Origin: Bradyrhizobium huanghuaihaiense
GTDB lineage: Bacteria > Pseudomonadota > Alphaproteobacteria > Rhizobiales > Xanthobacteraceae
Assembly: GCF_007830635.1 (NCBI RefSeq)
Contig: NZ_VLLA01000007.1
Location: 248,001-312,000 of the forward strand
DNA length: 64,000 bases
Reading direction: 5' to 3'
In this document: piece by piece, positions 1-7,969 of the stretch
Numbering within the stretch: the stretch's first letter is position 1
How the letters are laid out: each line of letters opens with the position of its first letter
The notes under the pieces: model-generated
Database searches by the model: none
The model's input: only the letters and a program-made list of their open reading frames with translations
Told to the model about the DNA's origin: nothing
Translations under genes and position numbers: made by a program

Positions 1-828
1 ACGCACGATGGCATTGGCCGAAAAATCCGTCAGCCACACCTTGTCCTTGTCATCGACATAGACCGCGTAGGTGCGGGGACGCTCGCCCGGCAGCTTCCAT
101 GTCTTCCAGGATCCGTCGGCGGGATCGTGCACCGAGACATGGCCGCTATTCCACTCGCTGACCCAGATACGGCTGTTCGAATCCGACCAGACCCGTCGCG
201 CGCCCTGGTTTGGCGTCGGCGGCTCGACGACACGGGCGCTGCCCGTCGCAAGGTCGATCCTGGCGATATGGCTGCCGGCGAGCGAGGCGTACCAGACATC
301 GCCCTTGGGGGTCACCGTGATGCCGTAGGGCCCGATCCCCTTCGGTGCCTTGAATACGTTCATCTCGCCCGATTTCGGCGCGAGGCGGCCGTAGTATCCG
401 GACTGGCCAGTGAACCAGTAGGTACCTGTCTTGTCGAACACGCCGGTGTTGAGATTGGCGGAGGCGAACTTTTCCGGCAGGCGGAACAGCGCGACCTTGA
501 GATCGCCGGGATCGACCCGCGCGATCGCGTTCTGGCCGCCTTCCGTGATCCAGGGGGCGCCGTCGGGGCCGATCGTCACACCGTGCGGGGCGGCGCCCTG
601 GCCGAGGCCGACCGTCTTGAAACTGCCATCCCGGGGATCGAGCCTGCCGAGCAGGCCCTTGCCCTGGGCGGTGAACCAGACCGTGCCGTCAGGGGCGGGC
701 GTGAGATCGTGCAAGCCAATGCCGGCGCTGATCGGGAAATATTTTGTCCGGAACGAGGCCTCCTGCGCAAGGCTTGGGCGGGCGGCAAGGACGGCAGCGC
801 TCGAAGCAAGAAACTGGCGGCGATTCAT
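1..828 (-). CDS. Virginiamycin B lyase-like (streptogramin lyase) beta-propeller protein, Tat-exported, 3' end missing
   Basis: The frame is open from an ATG at 828 to the window edge, so the C-terminus is cut off (276 codons visible). The protein begins MNRRQFLASSAAVLAARPSLA, a twin-arginine export signal with a likely cleavage after AQ near residue 22. The rest is a series of repeats of the type DPRDGSFKTVGLGQGAAPHG, GPDGAPWITEGGQNAIARVD and TPKGDVWYASLAGSHIARID, the signature of Vgb-type six- or seven-bladed propellers. Family members are called streptogramin lyases, but most chromosomal ones have unknown substrates, so antibiotic inactivation should not be assumed. It is divergent from enolase, with 174 bases between the two starts. 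SMP-30/gluconolactonase-like is the alternative label. Confidence 0.8.
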   Translation of the reverse strand, partial: MNRRQFLASSAAVLAARPSLAQEASFRTKYFPISAGIGLHDLTPAPDGTVWFTAQGKGLLGRLDPRDGSFKTVGLGQGAAPHGVTIGPDGAPWITEGGQNAIARVDPGDLKVALFRLPEKFASANLNTGVFDKTGTYWFTGQSGYYGRLAPKSGEMNVFKAPKGIGPYGITVTPKGDVWYASLAGSHIARIDLATGSARVVEPPTPNQGARRVWSDSNSRIWVSEWNSGHVSVHDPADGSWKTWKLPGERPRTYAVYVDDKDKVWLTDFSANAIVR

Positions 829-1002
829 GGCGTTACCTCGGCTCCTTGGGATTGAGGATGGACGCGCAGACCCGATGTTCTCAAGCTTAGTCTCGGGTGC
901 TTCACGCGTCAGCCGAAGCCGGGCGCCCAAGCGTTCACATTTGCTTGCGGCCCGTGTAAGACCCGCGGCACCGATCAGCTCTAACGAACGGAAGTGCACA
1001 TC

Positions 1003-2286
1003 ATGACCGCCATCATCGACATCATCGGCCGCGAAATTCTCGATAGCCGGGGCAATCCCACCGTCGAGGTCGACGTCGTGCTGGAAGATGGCGCGCTCGG
1101 CCGCGCCGCCGTGCCGTCGGGTGCCTCGACCGGCGCCCATGAGGCGGTGGAACTGCGCGACGGTGACAAGGCCCGCTATCTCGGCAAGGGCGTCACCAAG
1201 GCGGTCGGCGCCGTCAACGGCGAGATCTTCGAGGCCCTGAGCGGCCTCGATGTCGAGCAGCAGGCGCAGATCGACCAGATCATGATCGAGCTCGACGGCA
1301 CGCCGAACAAGAGCCGGCTTGGCGCCAACGCCATCCTCGGCGTCTCGCTGGCCTGCGCCAAGGCCGCCGCGAACTCGCTCGACATGCCGCTCTACCGTTA
1401 CGTCGGCGGCACCTCGGCGCGGCTGCTGCCGGTGCCGATGATGAACATCATCAATGGCGGCGTGCATGCTGACAACCCGATCGACTTCCAGGAGTTCATG
1501 ATCCTGCCCGTCGGCGCCTCGTCCTTCGCCGAGGGCCTGCGCTACGGCGCTGAAGTCTTCCACACGCTGAAGTCGGAGCTGAAGAAGGCCGGCCACAACA
1601 CCAATGTCGGCGACGAAGGCGGCTTTGCCCCGAACCTGCCGTCGGCGGACGCTGCGCTCGAATTCGTCATGAACGCGATCGGCAAGGCCGGCTTCAAGGC
1701 AGGGACCGACATCGTGCTCGGCCTCGACTGCGCCTCGACCGAGTTCTTCAAGGATGGCAAGTATGTCTATGAAGGCGAGGGCAAGACCCGCTCGATCTCC
1801 GAGCAGGCCAAGTACCTTGCTGACCTCGTCTCGCGTTATCCGATCGTCACCATCGAGGACGGCATGTCGGAAGACGACATGGACGGCTGGAAGGAGCTGA
1901 CCGACCTCATCGGCAAGAAGTGCCAGCTCGTCGGCGACGACCTGTTCGTCACCAACGTCAAGCGCCTCGCCGAAGGCATCAAGGCCGGCCGCGCCAACTC
2001 GATCCTGATCAAGGTCAACCAGATCGGCACGCTGACCGAGACGCTCGCCGCCGTCGAGATGGCGCACAAGAACGGTTACACCTCGGTGATGTCGCACCGC
2101 TCCGGCGAGACCGAGGATTCCACCATCGCCGATCTTGCGGTCGCCACCAATTGCGGTCAGATCAAGACCGGCTCCCTTGCGCGTTCCGATCGCACCGCCA
2201 AATACAACCAGCTCCTGCGCATCGAGCAGCAGCTCGGCAAGCAGGCGCTCTACGGCGGCAAGGCGGCACTGAAGGCGCTGGCATAA
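1003..2286 (+). CDS. eno: Enolase (phosphopyruvate hydratase)
   Basis: Catalyses 2-phosphoglycerate to phosphoenolpyruvate in glycolysis and gluconeogenesis, in the cytoplasm; enolase can also be a degradosome component. The 427-residue protein has the usual bacterial length. It starts MTAIIDIIGREILDSRGNPT, contains the GGVHADNPIDFQEFMI segment, the Mg-binding stretch TIEDGMSEDD, the catalytic lysine region SILIKVNQIGTLTET and the signature SHRSGETEDSTIADLAV. A GTG nine bases upstream (994) is open in frame, but the ATG at 1003 gives the standard N-terminus. The next gene follows after 34 bases and is probably cotranscribed. In related genomes eno lies near an ftsB-like gene and the pdh genes; here several accessory genes separate them. 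Confidence 0.97.
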   Translation: MTAIIDIIGREILDSRGNPTVEVDVVLEDGALGRAAVPSGASTGAHEAVELRDGDKARYLGKGVTKAVGAVNGEIFEALSGLDVEQQAQIDQIMIELDGTPNKSRLGANAILGVSLACAKAAANSLDMPLYRYVGGTSARLLPVPMMNIINGGVHADNPIDFQEFMILPVGASSFAEGLRYGAEVFHTLKSELKKAGHNTNVGDEGGFAPNLPSADAALEFVMNAIGKAGFKAGTDIVLGLDCASTEFFKDGKYVYEGEGKTRSISEQAKYLADLVSRYPIVTIEDGMSEDDMDGWKELTDLIGKKCQLVGDDLFVTNVKRLAEGIKAGRANSILIKVNQIGTLTETLAAVEMAHKNGYTSVMSHRSGETEDSTIADLAVATNCGQIKTGSLARSDRTAKYNQLLRIEQQLGKQALYGGKAALKALA

Positions 2287-2320
2287 GCCAGCGCCTTAGC
2301 AAACACAGGGGAGGATCGAC

Positions 2321-3457
2321 ATGAGCGACGGCAAGACCGGACTGCAACTGCGTTCGCTGATCAAGAAGAGCGGCGAGCTCGAGATCTCGCTCGTCGACGT
2401 GCCGACCCCCGAGCCCGCGGACGACGAGGTCGTCGTCCGCGTCGAGGCGGCGCCGATCAACCCGTCCGACCTCGGCCTGCTCGTCGGCGCCGCCGACATG
2501 AGCACCGCCAAGGCCTCGCGCACGAAGGATGCGCCCGTCATCACCGCAAAGGTGCCTGACGGCGCGATGCGCGCGATGGGGGCGCGGCTCGACCAGTCCC
2601 TGCCGGTCGGCAATGAAGGTGCCGGCGTCGTCATCAAGACCGGCTCGTCGGATGCCGCGAAGGCGTTGATGGGCAAGACGGTCGCCATGATCGGCGGCGC
2701 CATGTATTCGCAGTACCGGACCATGAAGGTCAGGGATTGCCAGTCGCTGCCCGAGGGCACCACGGCGGCGGAGGGCGCGTCCTGGTTCGTCAATCCGCTC
2801 ACCGCGCTCGGCATGACCGAGACGATGCGGCGCGAGGGCCACAAGGCGCTGGTGCACACCGCGGCCGCCTCCAATCTCGGCCAGATGCTGAACAAGATCT
2901 GCATTGCGGACGGCATCCCGCTCGTCAACATCGTGCGCAGCAAGGAGCAGGCGGAGATCCTGAAGAAGATCGGTGCCAAATACGTCGTCGATTCCAGCAT
3001 GCCGAGCTTCTTCGACGATCTCACGGCCGCGCTGGTCGAGACCGGCGCCACCATCGCCTTCGACGCCATCGGCGGCGGCAAGCTTGCCGGCGACATCCTC
3101 AACTGCATGGAAATCGCAATCAACAAGACCGCCAAGGAATACAGCCGCTACGGCTCCAGCGTGCACAAGCAGGTCTATGTCTACGGCGCGCTCGACATCC
3201 GTCCGATCGAGCTGCCGCGCGGCTTCGGCATGGCCTGGGGCGTCGGCGGCTGGCTGCTGACCCCGTTCCTCCAGAAGATCGGTCCGGCCGATATCGGACG
3301 GCTGCGCCAGCGCGTCGTCAATGAACTGAAGACCACCTTCGCCAGCCACTACACCAAGGTGGTGTCGCTTTCCGAGGCACTCGATCCCGCCAACGTCGCG
3401 GCGTACGCCAAACGCGCCACCGGCGAAAAATTCCTCATCAACCCGAATAAGTCGTGA
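2321..3457 (+). CDS. Medium-chain dehydrogenase/reductase, NADPH:quinone oxidoreductase-like
   Basis: 378 residues. The N-terminal GroES-like domain has the ending VRVEAAPINPSDLGLL typical of quinone oxidoreductase-like MDR proteins. The Rossmann part follows (HTAAASNLGQMLNKIC, then FDAIGGGKLAGDIL). The cysteine and histidine ligands of catalytic and structural zinc found in alcohol dehydrogenases are not evident, so a zinc-independent, NAD(P)H-dependent reduction of a quinone or enone is the likeliest activity; the substrate cannot be told. The ATG follows GGGGAGGATCGAC, a good ribosome binding site, 34 bases after eno. The last 48 bases, including the stop and the start of a hairpin, are repeated in imperfect form at the 3' end of the AraC-type gene (5349-5399). 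Confidence 0.8.
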   Translation: MSDGKTGLQLRSLIKKSGELEISLVDVPTPEPADDEVVVRVEAAPINPSDLGLLVGAADMSTAKASRTKDAPVITAKVPDGAMRAMGARLDQSLPVGNEGAGVVIKTGSSDAAKALMGKTVAMIGGAMYSQYRTMKVRDCQSLPEGTTAAEGASWFVNPLTALGMTETMRREGHKALVHTAAASNLGQMLNKICIADGIPLVNIVRSKEQAEILKKIGAKYVVDSSMPSFFDDLTAALVETGATIAFDAIGGGKLAGDILNCMEIAINKTAKEYSRYGSSVHKQVYVYGALDIRPIELPRGFGMAWGVGGWLLTPFLQKIGPADIGRLRQRVVNELKTTFASHYTKVVSLSEALDPANVAAYAKRATGEKFLINPNKS

Positions 3458-3472
3458 CGCGCGACGGCGTCT

Positions 3473-3566
3473 AAAGCGCGATGAGATTGGGATGAATCGT
3501 CATCGCGCTTTAGGTTATTGTTTGAGCATGATCTTTTCGGAAAACCGCACTTTTCCGGATCATGCT
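3473..3566. repeat. Dispersed intergenic palindromic element, two hairpins
   Basis: Two inverted repeats in tandem. The first pairs AAAGCGCGATGA (3473-3484) with TCATCGCGCTTT (3500-3511). The second pairs AGCATGATC (3525-3533) with GATCATGCT (3558-3566), with inner CGGAAAA/TTTTCCG arms. I recall this combination as a common intergenic mosaic repeat in Bradyrhizobium and relatives (RIME-like). It lies between convergent genes, where the hairpins could also end transcription. Confidence 0.75.
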
Positions 3567-3582
3567 TTGGGCCTGATCGAAT

Positions 3583-4320
3583 TCAGGCCTGAGCCGTGGG
3601 GCGAATAACGATCTCGCCGACGTCCACGCTATCCGGCTGCGCTATCGCGAAGGCCATCGCCTCCGCGATTGCGCTCGCCGGAATGGCCATCGCCTTCATG
3701 CTTGCCTGCCCTTGCTCCCGTAACGCGGAATCCGTCATGGAGGACGGCAGTTCGGTGTCGACATAACCGGGTGAGATGGTCGTCACGCGAAGGGACGGGC
3801 CGGCCTCCTGGCGAAGTCCTTCGGAAATCGCCCTGACGGCATTCTTCGACCCCGCATAGACGGCCATTGTCGGAACGATCTTGATGCCGGCGGTCGACAG
3901 GGTGTTGACGAAATGGCCGAAGCCCTGACGACGGAAGACGGGCAGGGCCGCGGCGATCCCGTAGAGCACACCCTTCACGTTCACGTCGATCATGTCGTCC
4001 CAGTCGTCGACCCTCAGATCGTCCAGGCGCGAAATCGGGGCAATCCCCGCATTGTTGATCAGGACGTCCAGCTTCCCGTATCGGTCCGTGGCAAGTCCGA
4101 CGAGCCTGGCGACGTCCTCGCGTTGCCTGACGTCGGTAACGAGGAATGATGCCTTTCCGCCCTTTGAGGCGATGCTCGCGGCCAGCATCTGCAGCCGGTC
4201 GGCGCGCCGTGCGCCGAGGATCACGATGGCGCCACGTTCTGCGAGATGCCGGGCGGCGGCTTCGCCAATTCCGCTGCTCGCGCCCGTGATGGCGATGACC
4301 TTGCCTGCGATGCCCGTCAT
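3583..4320 (-). CDS. SDR-family oxidoreductase
   Basis: Classical short-chain dehydrogenase of 245 residues. Cofactor motif TGASSGIG at residues 11-18, an NNAG motif in VLINNAGIAPISR, and the catalytic YAGSK (Tyr-x3-Lys) in the middle of the protein, preceded by the serine region NTLSTAGIK. ARRADR after the second strand suggests preference for NADP(H). The ATG at 4320 gives the normal SDR N-terminus; an in-frame upstream codon (4359) would add 13 residues and run into the divergent regulator. It is transcribed away from the AraC-type gene, which probably controls it. The substrate is unknown. Confidence 0.85.
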   Translation of the reverse strand: MTGIAGKVIAITGASSGIGEAAARHLAERGAIVILGARRADRLQMLAASIASKGGKASFLVTDVRQREDVARLVGLATDRYGKLDVLINNAGIAPISRLDDLRVDDWDDMIDVNVKGVLYGIAAALPVFRRQGFGHFVNTLSTAGIKIVPTMAVYAGSKNAVRAISEGLRQEAGPSLRVTTISPGYVDTELPSSMTDSALREQGQASMKAMAIPASAIAEAMAFAIAQPDSVDVGEIVIRPTAQA

Positions 4321-4370
4321 AGATGTTCCATGCAATTCGTTGCGAGATGAACTTCGCATCGGAAGCGAGG

Positions 4371-5387
4371 ATGATCTATGCTCGAAATGCTCGAAAATCG
4401 TCGAGATCGGATCAAGCCTTGGACAAATCCTCGGAAAGGCACAAGACCCCGGACCCGCTGTCTCAGGTCTTCTCGCTCCTGAACGTTCGCGCGGCGCGTT
4501 GCACGAGGTTCGAGGCGGGCGGCAATTGGTCGTATCGGTTCCCGGCCAAACCCGCCCTCAAGTTCGGCGCGGTCATCCGAGGTGATTGCTGGATCGACTT
4601 CGGCGACGAAGCCCATCATCGGCTTGCCACCGGCGACTGCTTTCTTCTGGCCAATGCACCAGCCTATGTTCTGGCCAACGACCAACGCCTTGCACCCGAA
4701 GACGGTATGGCGGCGTTCGATTGGTCGCAGTCGGATGTCGCGCGTCATGCGGGCAGCGACACCGTTCTGCTTGCCGGCAGTTTCGGTTTCGAAGCGTCGG
4801 ACGCCGGATTGCTGCTCGATGCACTCCCCCGTTTCCTGCTCATACCGTCGCGCAGTCCGTCGGCACCTGTCATTCATTCCACGCTCGAGATTCTCGACCT
4901 TGAAATCAGGGGGACGGGAATCGGAGCGGCCGTACTCACCGACAGGCTTGCCGACGTCCTGCTCGTCCAGGTGCTCCGCGCGGCGCTGGATCAGAGTGCC
5001 GGCGAGGGTTTGGGATGGATCAACGCGCTGGTCGACGCCAGGATCGGCAAGGCCATCAGGCTGATGCACGAAGACGCCGCTCAACCCTGGACCCTGGAAG
5101 CATTGTCCGAAGCGATCGCCATGTCGCGATCCGCATTTTCGAAGCGGTTCAAGTCGCTGGTAGGGCTGGCGCCGCTCGACTACCTGCTCCGATGGCGAAT
5201 GCGACTTGCACGCGATCTGCTTCGACGTGGCGCGACCGTTTCGGCAACGGCCGCGCAGCTCGGATATTCGTCCGAGAGCGCCTTCGGACACGCCTTCAAG
5301 CGAGTCTACGGCCATGCGCCGAAGCGATACTGGCGCGGACAGGCTACGGGCGAAAAATTCCCCAACGCCTCAAATAAATTATCGTGA
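4371..5387 (+). CDS. AraC-family transcriptional regulator with N-terminal cupin (AraC_binding-type) domain
   Basis: 338 residues from the ATG at 4371, which has GGAAG five bases upstream; in-frame ATGs at 4347 and 4323 are possible but would crowd the divergent SDR start. The N-terminal part (DPLSQVFSLLNVRAARCTRF, FGAVIRGDCWIDFGD) is a cupin-like ligand domain. The C-terminal 100 residues hold two helix-turn-helix units (LEALSEAIAMSRSAFSKRFK; ATVSAAAQLGYSSESAFGHAF-type) and end in the usual YGHAPKRYWR. The extra tail QATGEKFPNASNKLS resembles the end of the oxidoreductase at 2321-3457, so this C-terminus may have been acquired by recombination. Probable regulator of the adjacent SDR gene. 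Confidence 0.85.
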   Translation: MIYARNARKSSRSDQALDKSSERHKTPDPLSQVFSLLNVRAARCTRFEAGGNWSYRFPAKPALKFGAVIRGDCWIDFGDEAHHRLATGDCFLLANAPAYVLANDQRLAPEDGMAAFDWSQSDVARHAGSDTVLLAGSFGFEASDAGLLLDALPRFLLIPSRSPSAPVIHSTLEILDLEIRGTGIGAAVLTDRLADVLLVQVLRAALDQSAGEGLGWINALVDARIGKAIRLMHEDAAQPWTLEALSEAIAMSRSAFSKRFKSLVGLAPLDYLLRWRMRLARDLLRRGATVSATAAQLGYSSESAFGHAFKRVYGHAPKRYWRGQATGEKFPNASNKLS

Positions 5388-5405
5388 TGCGCGACGGCGC
5401 ATCAC
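5384..5405 (+). terminator. Hairpin overlapping the AraC-gene stop codon
   Basis: GTGATGCGC (5384-5392) pairs with GCGCATCAC (5397-5405) around a GACG loop, nine perfect base pairs. No T-run follows, so intrinsic termination is uncertain. Confidence 0.45.
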
Positions 5406-5410
5406 CGAAA

Positions 5411-5493
5411 GAAGGACTTGCCTTCTGAGCGAAGCCGGGGATTATTCCCGCCGCCGTTGAAAGCGGAAAAACCGCAAAGGCGCTCAGAAGGGG
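5411..5493 (+). promoter_or_regulatory. Structured leader with alternative hairpins that can cover the ribosome binding site
   Basis: CCTTCTGAGCG (5421-5431) is perfectly complementary to CGCTCAGAAGG (5481-5491). The right arm contains the AGAAGG of the downstream Shine-Dalgarno sequence (AGAAGGGG, 5486-5493; ATG at 5504). Inside are two GC hairpins: 5436-5439 with 5447-5450, and GCGG 5463-5466 with CCGC 5472-5475 around an AAAAA loop. That makes a three-way-junction-like fold. GAAGG (5411-5415) can instead pair with CCTTC (5421-5425), which would break the long stem and free the ribosome site. The pairing is seen; the switching role is inferred. Confidence 0.5.
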
Positions 5494-5503
5494 ACTTCAT
5501 TCC

Positions 5504-6502
5504 ATGACCGATCTCAATCGTCGTCACCTGCTCGCAGGCGTCGCCGCCGTCGGTGCGGCTGCCGCCACCGGACTTCGCCCGACCATTGCCAATGCCTCAG
5601 TGCCGCCAGCCGGGACGCAGGCGCCAGGCTTCTATCGCTACAAGGTCGGCAGCTTGGAGTGTACCTCGATCAACGATGGCGCGCGCACCTTTCCGATGCC
5701 CGACAAGTTCGTCGTCAACGTACCGAAGGAAGAAGCCGCAGCCGCCGGCGAGGCCGCCTACATGCCCAAGGGCATGGTCACGGTGCCGTTCAACCCGCAG
5801 CTCATCAACACCGGCTCCAAGCTGGTGCTGATCGATACCGGCAACGGCGTCGCCAATCTCGAGCCGAGCAAGGGCGCCGTCGGCCGCACCCTGCAAAACC
5901 TCCAGGCCGCCGGCGTCGATCCCAAGAACATCGACGTCGTGCTGCTGTCGCATCTGCATCCCGACCACACCAACGGCATCCGTCTCGCCGACGGCGCGCT
6001 CGCGTTCCCGAACGCGGAGATCATGGTGCCGGGCAAGGACTGGGAGTTCTGGACCAGCGAGGACAACGCCGCAAAGGCCGAGTCCAATCCGATGATGAAG
6101 AACTACTTCGCCAACGTGAAGAAGACCTTCGCCGGACTCGAGTCCAAGGTGACGAAGTACGATTGGGGCAAGGAGGTCGCACCCGGCATCACCTCGATCG
6201 CGACACCCGGCCATACGCCGGGCCACACCTCGTTCGCAGTTGCCTCGGGCGATGCCAAGGTGCTGATCCAGTCCGACGTCACCAACATTCCGGAGTTCTT
6301 TCTGCGCAATCCGGACTGGCACGTGATGTTCGACAACGATGCCGCGATGGCGCAGGCTACTCGCCATAAATTCTACGACATGGCGGCGGCGGAGAAGGCC
6401 ACCGTGATCGGCTTCCACTTCACCTTCCCTTCGGTCGGTCATGTCGAGAAGGACGGCGCCAAGTACCGGCTGATCCCGTCGGCGTGGAATCCGACCATCT
6501 GA
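5504..6502 (+). CDS. MBL-fold metallo-hydrolase, Tat-exported
   Basis: 332 residues. The N-terminus MTDLNRRHLLAGVAAVGAAA is a twin-arginine signal, probably cleaved after ANA or nearby, placing the enzyme in the periplasm. The metal site HxHxDH is intact in LLSHLHPDHTNGIR; further ligand regions are TPGHTPGHTSF and IQSDVTN, and a late histidine (GFHFTFPSVGHVEK). This arrangement fits the broad hydrolase/lactonase branch of the metallo-beta-lactamase fold rather than a proven antibiotic-degrading enzyme; the substrate is unknown. The ATG at 5504 has AAGGGG ten bases upstream, inside the right arm of a leader stem. A terminator follows at 6532. Confidence 0.88.
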   Translation: MTDLNRRHLLAGVAAVGAAAATGLRPTIANASVPPAGTQAPGFYRYKVGSLECTSINDGARTFPMPDKFVVNVPKEEAAAAGEAAYMPKGMVTVPFNPQLINTGSKLVLIDTGNGVANLEPSKGAVGRTLQNLQAAGVDPKNIDVVLLSHLHPDHTNGIRLADGALAFPNAEIMVPGKDWEFWTSEDNAAKAESNPMMKNYFANVKKTFAGLESKVTKYDWGKEVAPGITSIATPGHTPGHTSFAVASGDAKVLIQSDVTNIPEFFLRNPDWHVMFDNDAAMAQATRHKFYDMAAAEKATVIGFHFTFPSVGHVEKDGAKYRLIPSAWNPTI

Positions 6503-6531
6503 TCCGGGCCAGACGTTTGTGCGAAAGATCG

Positions 6532-6549
6532 GGCCGCCGCATGGCGGCC
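6532..6549 (+). terminator. Rho-independent terminator after the MBL gene
   Basis: GGCCGCC (6532-6538) pairs with GGCGGCC (6543-6549) around GCAT, followed by TGACTGTTTTGC, a short T-rich tract. Confidence 0.65.
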
Positions 6550-6564
6550 TGACTGTTTTGCAGC

Positions 6565-6649
6565 GTAGCCCGGATGGAGCGCAGCGTAATCCGGGATCGT
6601 GCCATAAGCTACATGGGTCCCGGATTACGCTGCGCTCCATCCGGGCTAC
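6565..6649. repeat. Dispersed palindromic repeat (GTAGCCCGGATGGAGC family)
   Basis: A perfect 32-base inverted repeat: arms at 6565-6596 and 6618-6649, 21-base spacer. The same family recurs at 32934-33021 and 51964-52050 with compensatory changes in the arms. It is a short REP-like element with no coding capacity. Confidence 0.9.
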
Positions 6650-6783
6650 GGTAGCCGGGCCTCAACGTCTGCTTTCGAGAAACTCAGCGTTTCCAGATCG
6701 TACCGGTTCATGCACTTGCATCCACTGCGCCAGATCGCTTAAGTGCCGCCCCGGCACTCCCGCTCAAGCCCTCGAGGACACCC

Positions 6784-7335
6784 ATGGCCTACAACATCGT
6801 CGTTATCGCCGGCAGCCTGCGCAAGGACAGTTTTTCGCTGAAGATCGCCAATGCGCTCGCCAAGCTCGCGCCGGCCTCGCTCAAGCTCGAGGTCATCACG
6901 CCGGCGGGCATCTCCCACTTCAATCAGGACCTGGAGGGCGCGCCGCCCGCGGACTGGCTGGCCTTCCGCGACAAGCTGCAGAAGTCGGACGGCGTCATCT
7001 TCGTCACCCCCGAATACAACCGCGCCATTCCGGGCGCCCTGAAGAACGCCATCGATGTCGCCTCGCGGCCCTATGGCAAGAGCTCGTTCAACGGCAAGCC
7101 GGTCGGTATCATCTCGAACTCGCCCGGACCGCTCGGTGGCGTCAGCGCCGCCAAGACGCTGCAGAACATCCTGCCTGGCATTGCCGGCCCGATCATGCAG
7201 CAGCCCGAGACCTATCTGAACGCCGTCGGCGATGCCTTCGATGCGGAGGGCAACCTCACCAAGGACTCGCTGAAGGGTGTGCTGCAGGCCTACATCGATG
7301 CCTTTGCCGCCCACGTGGCGAAGCATCACGGGTGA
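6784..7335 (+). CDS. NADPH-dependent FMN reductase (chromate/quinone reductase-like)
   Basis: 183-residue flavodoxin-like protein. The FMN phosphate loop GSLRKDSFSLK is at residues 10-20. The isoalloxazine-binding segment is FVTPEYNRAIPGALKNAID, and SNSPGPLGG follows, all hallmarks of the ChrR/YieF/azoreductase-like FMN_red family. It probably reduces quinones or other electron acceptors with NAD(P)H in the cytosol; chromate reduction is a side activity in known members. It stands alone between repeats, with a hairpin after the stop. Confidence 0.88.
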   Translation: MAYNIVVIAGSLRKDSFSLKIANALAKLAPASLKLEVITPAGISHFNQDLEGAPPADWLAFRDKLQKSDGVIFVTPEYNRAIPGALKNAIDVASRPYGKSSFNGKPVGIISNSPGPLGGVSAAKTLQNILPGIAGPIMQQPETYLNAVGDAFDAEGNLTKDSLKGVLQAYIDAFAAHVAKHHG

Positions 7336-7347
7336 GCACACGCTCTC

Positions 7348-7376
7348 GTCATGGCCGGGCCTGACCCGGCCATGAC
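7348..7376 (+). terminator. Perfect 12-bp hairpin after the FMN reductase gene
   Basis: GTCATGGCCGGG (7348-7359) pairs with CCCGGCCATGAC (7365-7376) around CCTGA. No T-run follows; the element may be a short dispersed palindrome that also ends transcription. Confidence 0.5.
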
Positions 7377-7432
7377 TACGACGCGGGTAGGGCGTTAGCG
7401 CTCCCTTAACCAAGGTGCCGCATCTTCCCGAG

Positions 7433-7750
7433 ATGGTCTCCCGCGCGCGCCTGAAATCGATCCTGACCGGTCTTGCCCTCTATGTGATGGCGGCCGCCAT
7501 CGTCGGCTATTTCGGCGTCAACGCCTATACCGGCAAATACGGCCTCAACGCGCGCCAGGAGCTCGACCAGGAGATCATCGCGCTGACCAGCGAGCTGGCG
7601 CAGCTCAAGCGCGAGCGCGCCAGGAGCGAGCAGCGCGTCTCGCTGCTGCGCACCTCGAGGATCGATCCCGACATGCTGGACGAGCGGGCCCGGTTCCAGC
7701 TCGACTACGTCAATCCGCATGATCTCGTCCGGATGATCCCCCCGAACTAG
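7433..7750 (+). CDS. FtsB/DivIC-like septum formation initiator
   Basis: 105 residues: a short cytoplasmic start, one membrane segment (LTGLALYVMAAAIVGYFGVN, about residues 8-27) and a periplasmic coiled coil rich in E, L and R (LDQEIIALTSELAQLKRERA). It ends with DERARFQLDYVNPHDLVRM, the typical DivIC/FtsB pattern. In the divisome it would bridge FtsL and FtsQ. An in-frame GTG at 7415 would add six residues; the ATG at 7433 gives the better length. In related genomes this gene lies between eno and pdhA, so its place here supports the identification. Confidence 0.85.
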   Translation: MVSRARLKSILTGLALYVMAAAIVGYFGVNAYTGKYGLNARQELDQEIIALTSELAQLKRERARSEQRVSLLRTSRIDPDMLDERARFQLDYVNPHDLVRMIPPN

Positions 7751-7907
7751 CGCTTTCGCGCGATTCGAAACCAGCCTCGCAAGCTGGCGTCGGGACTCCT
7801 CGCGGTCCATCTCCATCACTCGAAGGTCGCAAGGCGGCAGCCGGCTTGCCGCCTTGACGGGGCGGCGCCGGCGGGGGCATGGCTTGTGCGGCGCGCGGCC
7901 TCCAGGA

Positions 7908-7921
7908 TTGACGGAGATCAA
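7908..7921 (+). promoter_or_regulatory. FixK/FNR-type box
   Basis: TTGACGGAGATCAA matches the dyad TTGA-N6-TCAA exactly. It ends 48 bases before the ATG of the GAF-Fis regulator. A class II position (centre 41.5 bases before the start of transcription) would put that start near 7956, just before the GGAGG at 7957. Binding is inferred. Confidence 0.5.
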
Positions 7922-7969
7922 CAAGGCCCCGCCGGCACGTCTTAAGAATGCCACCCGGAGGAAACGGTG

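Noticed and set aside
5504..6502. Reading the MBL-fold protein as an antibiotic beta-lactamase
   Set aside because: The metal motif is common to many hydrolases and lactonases; nothing in the sequence marks beta-lactam activity.
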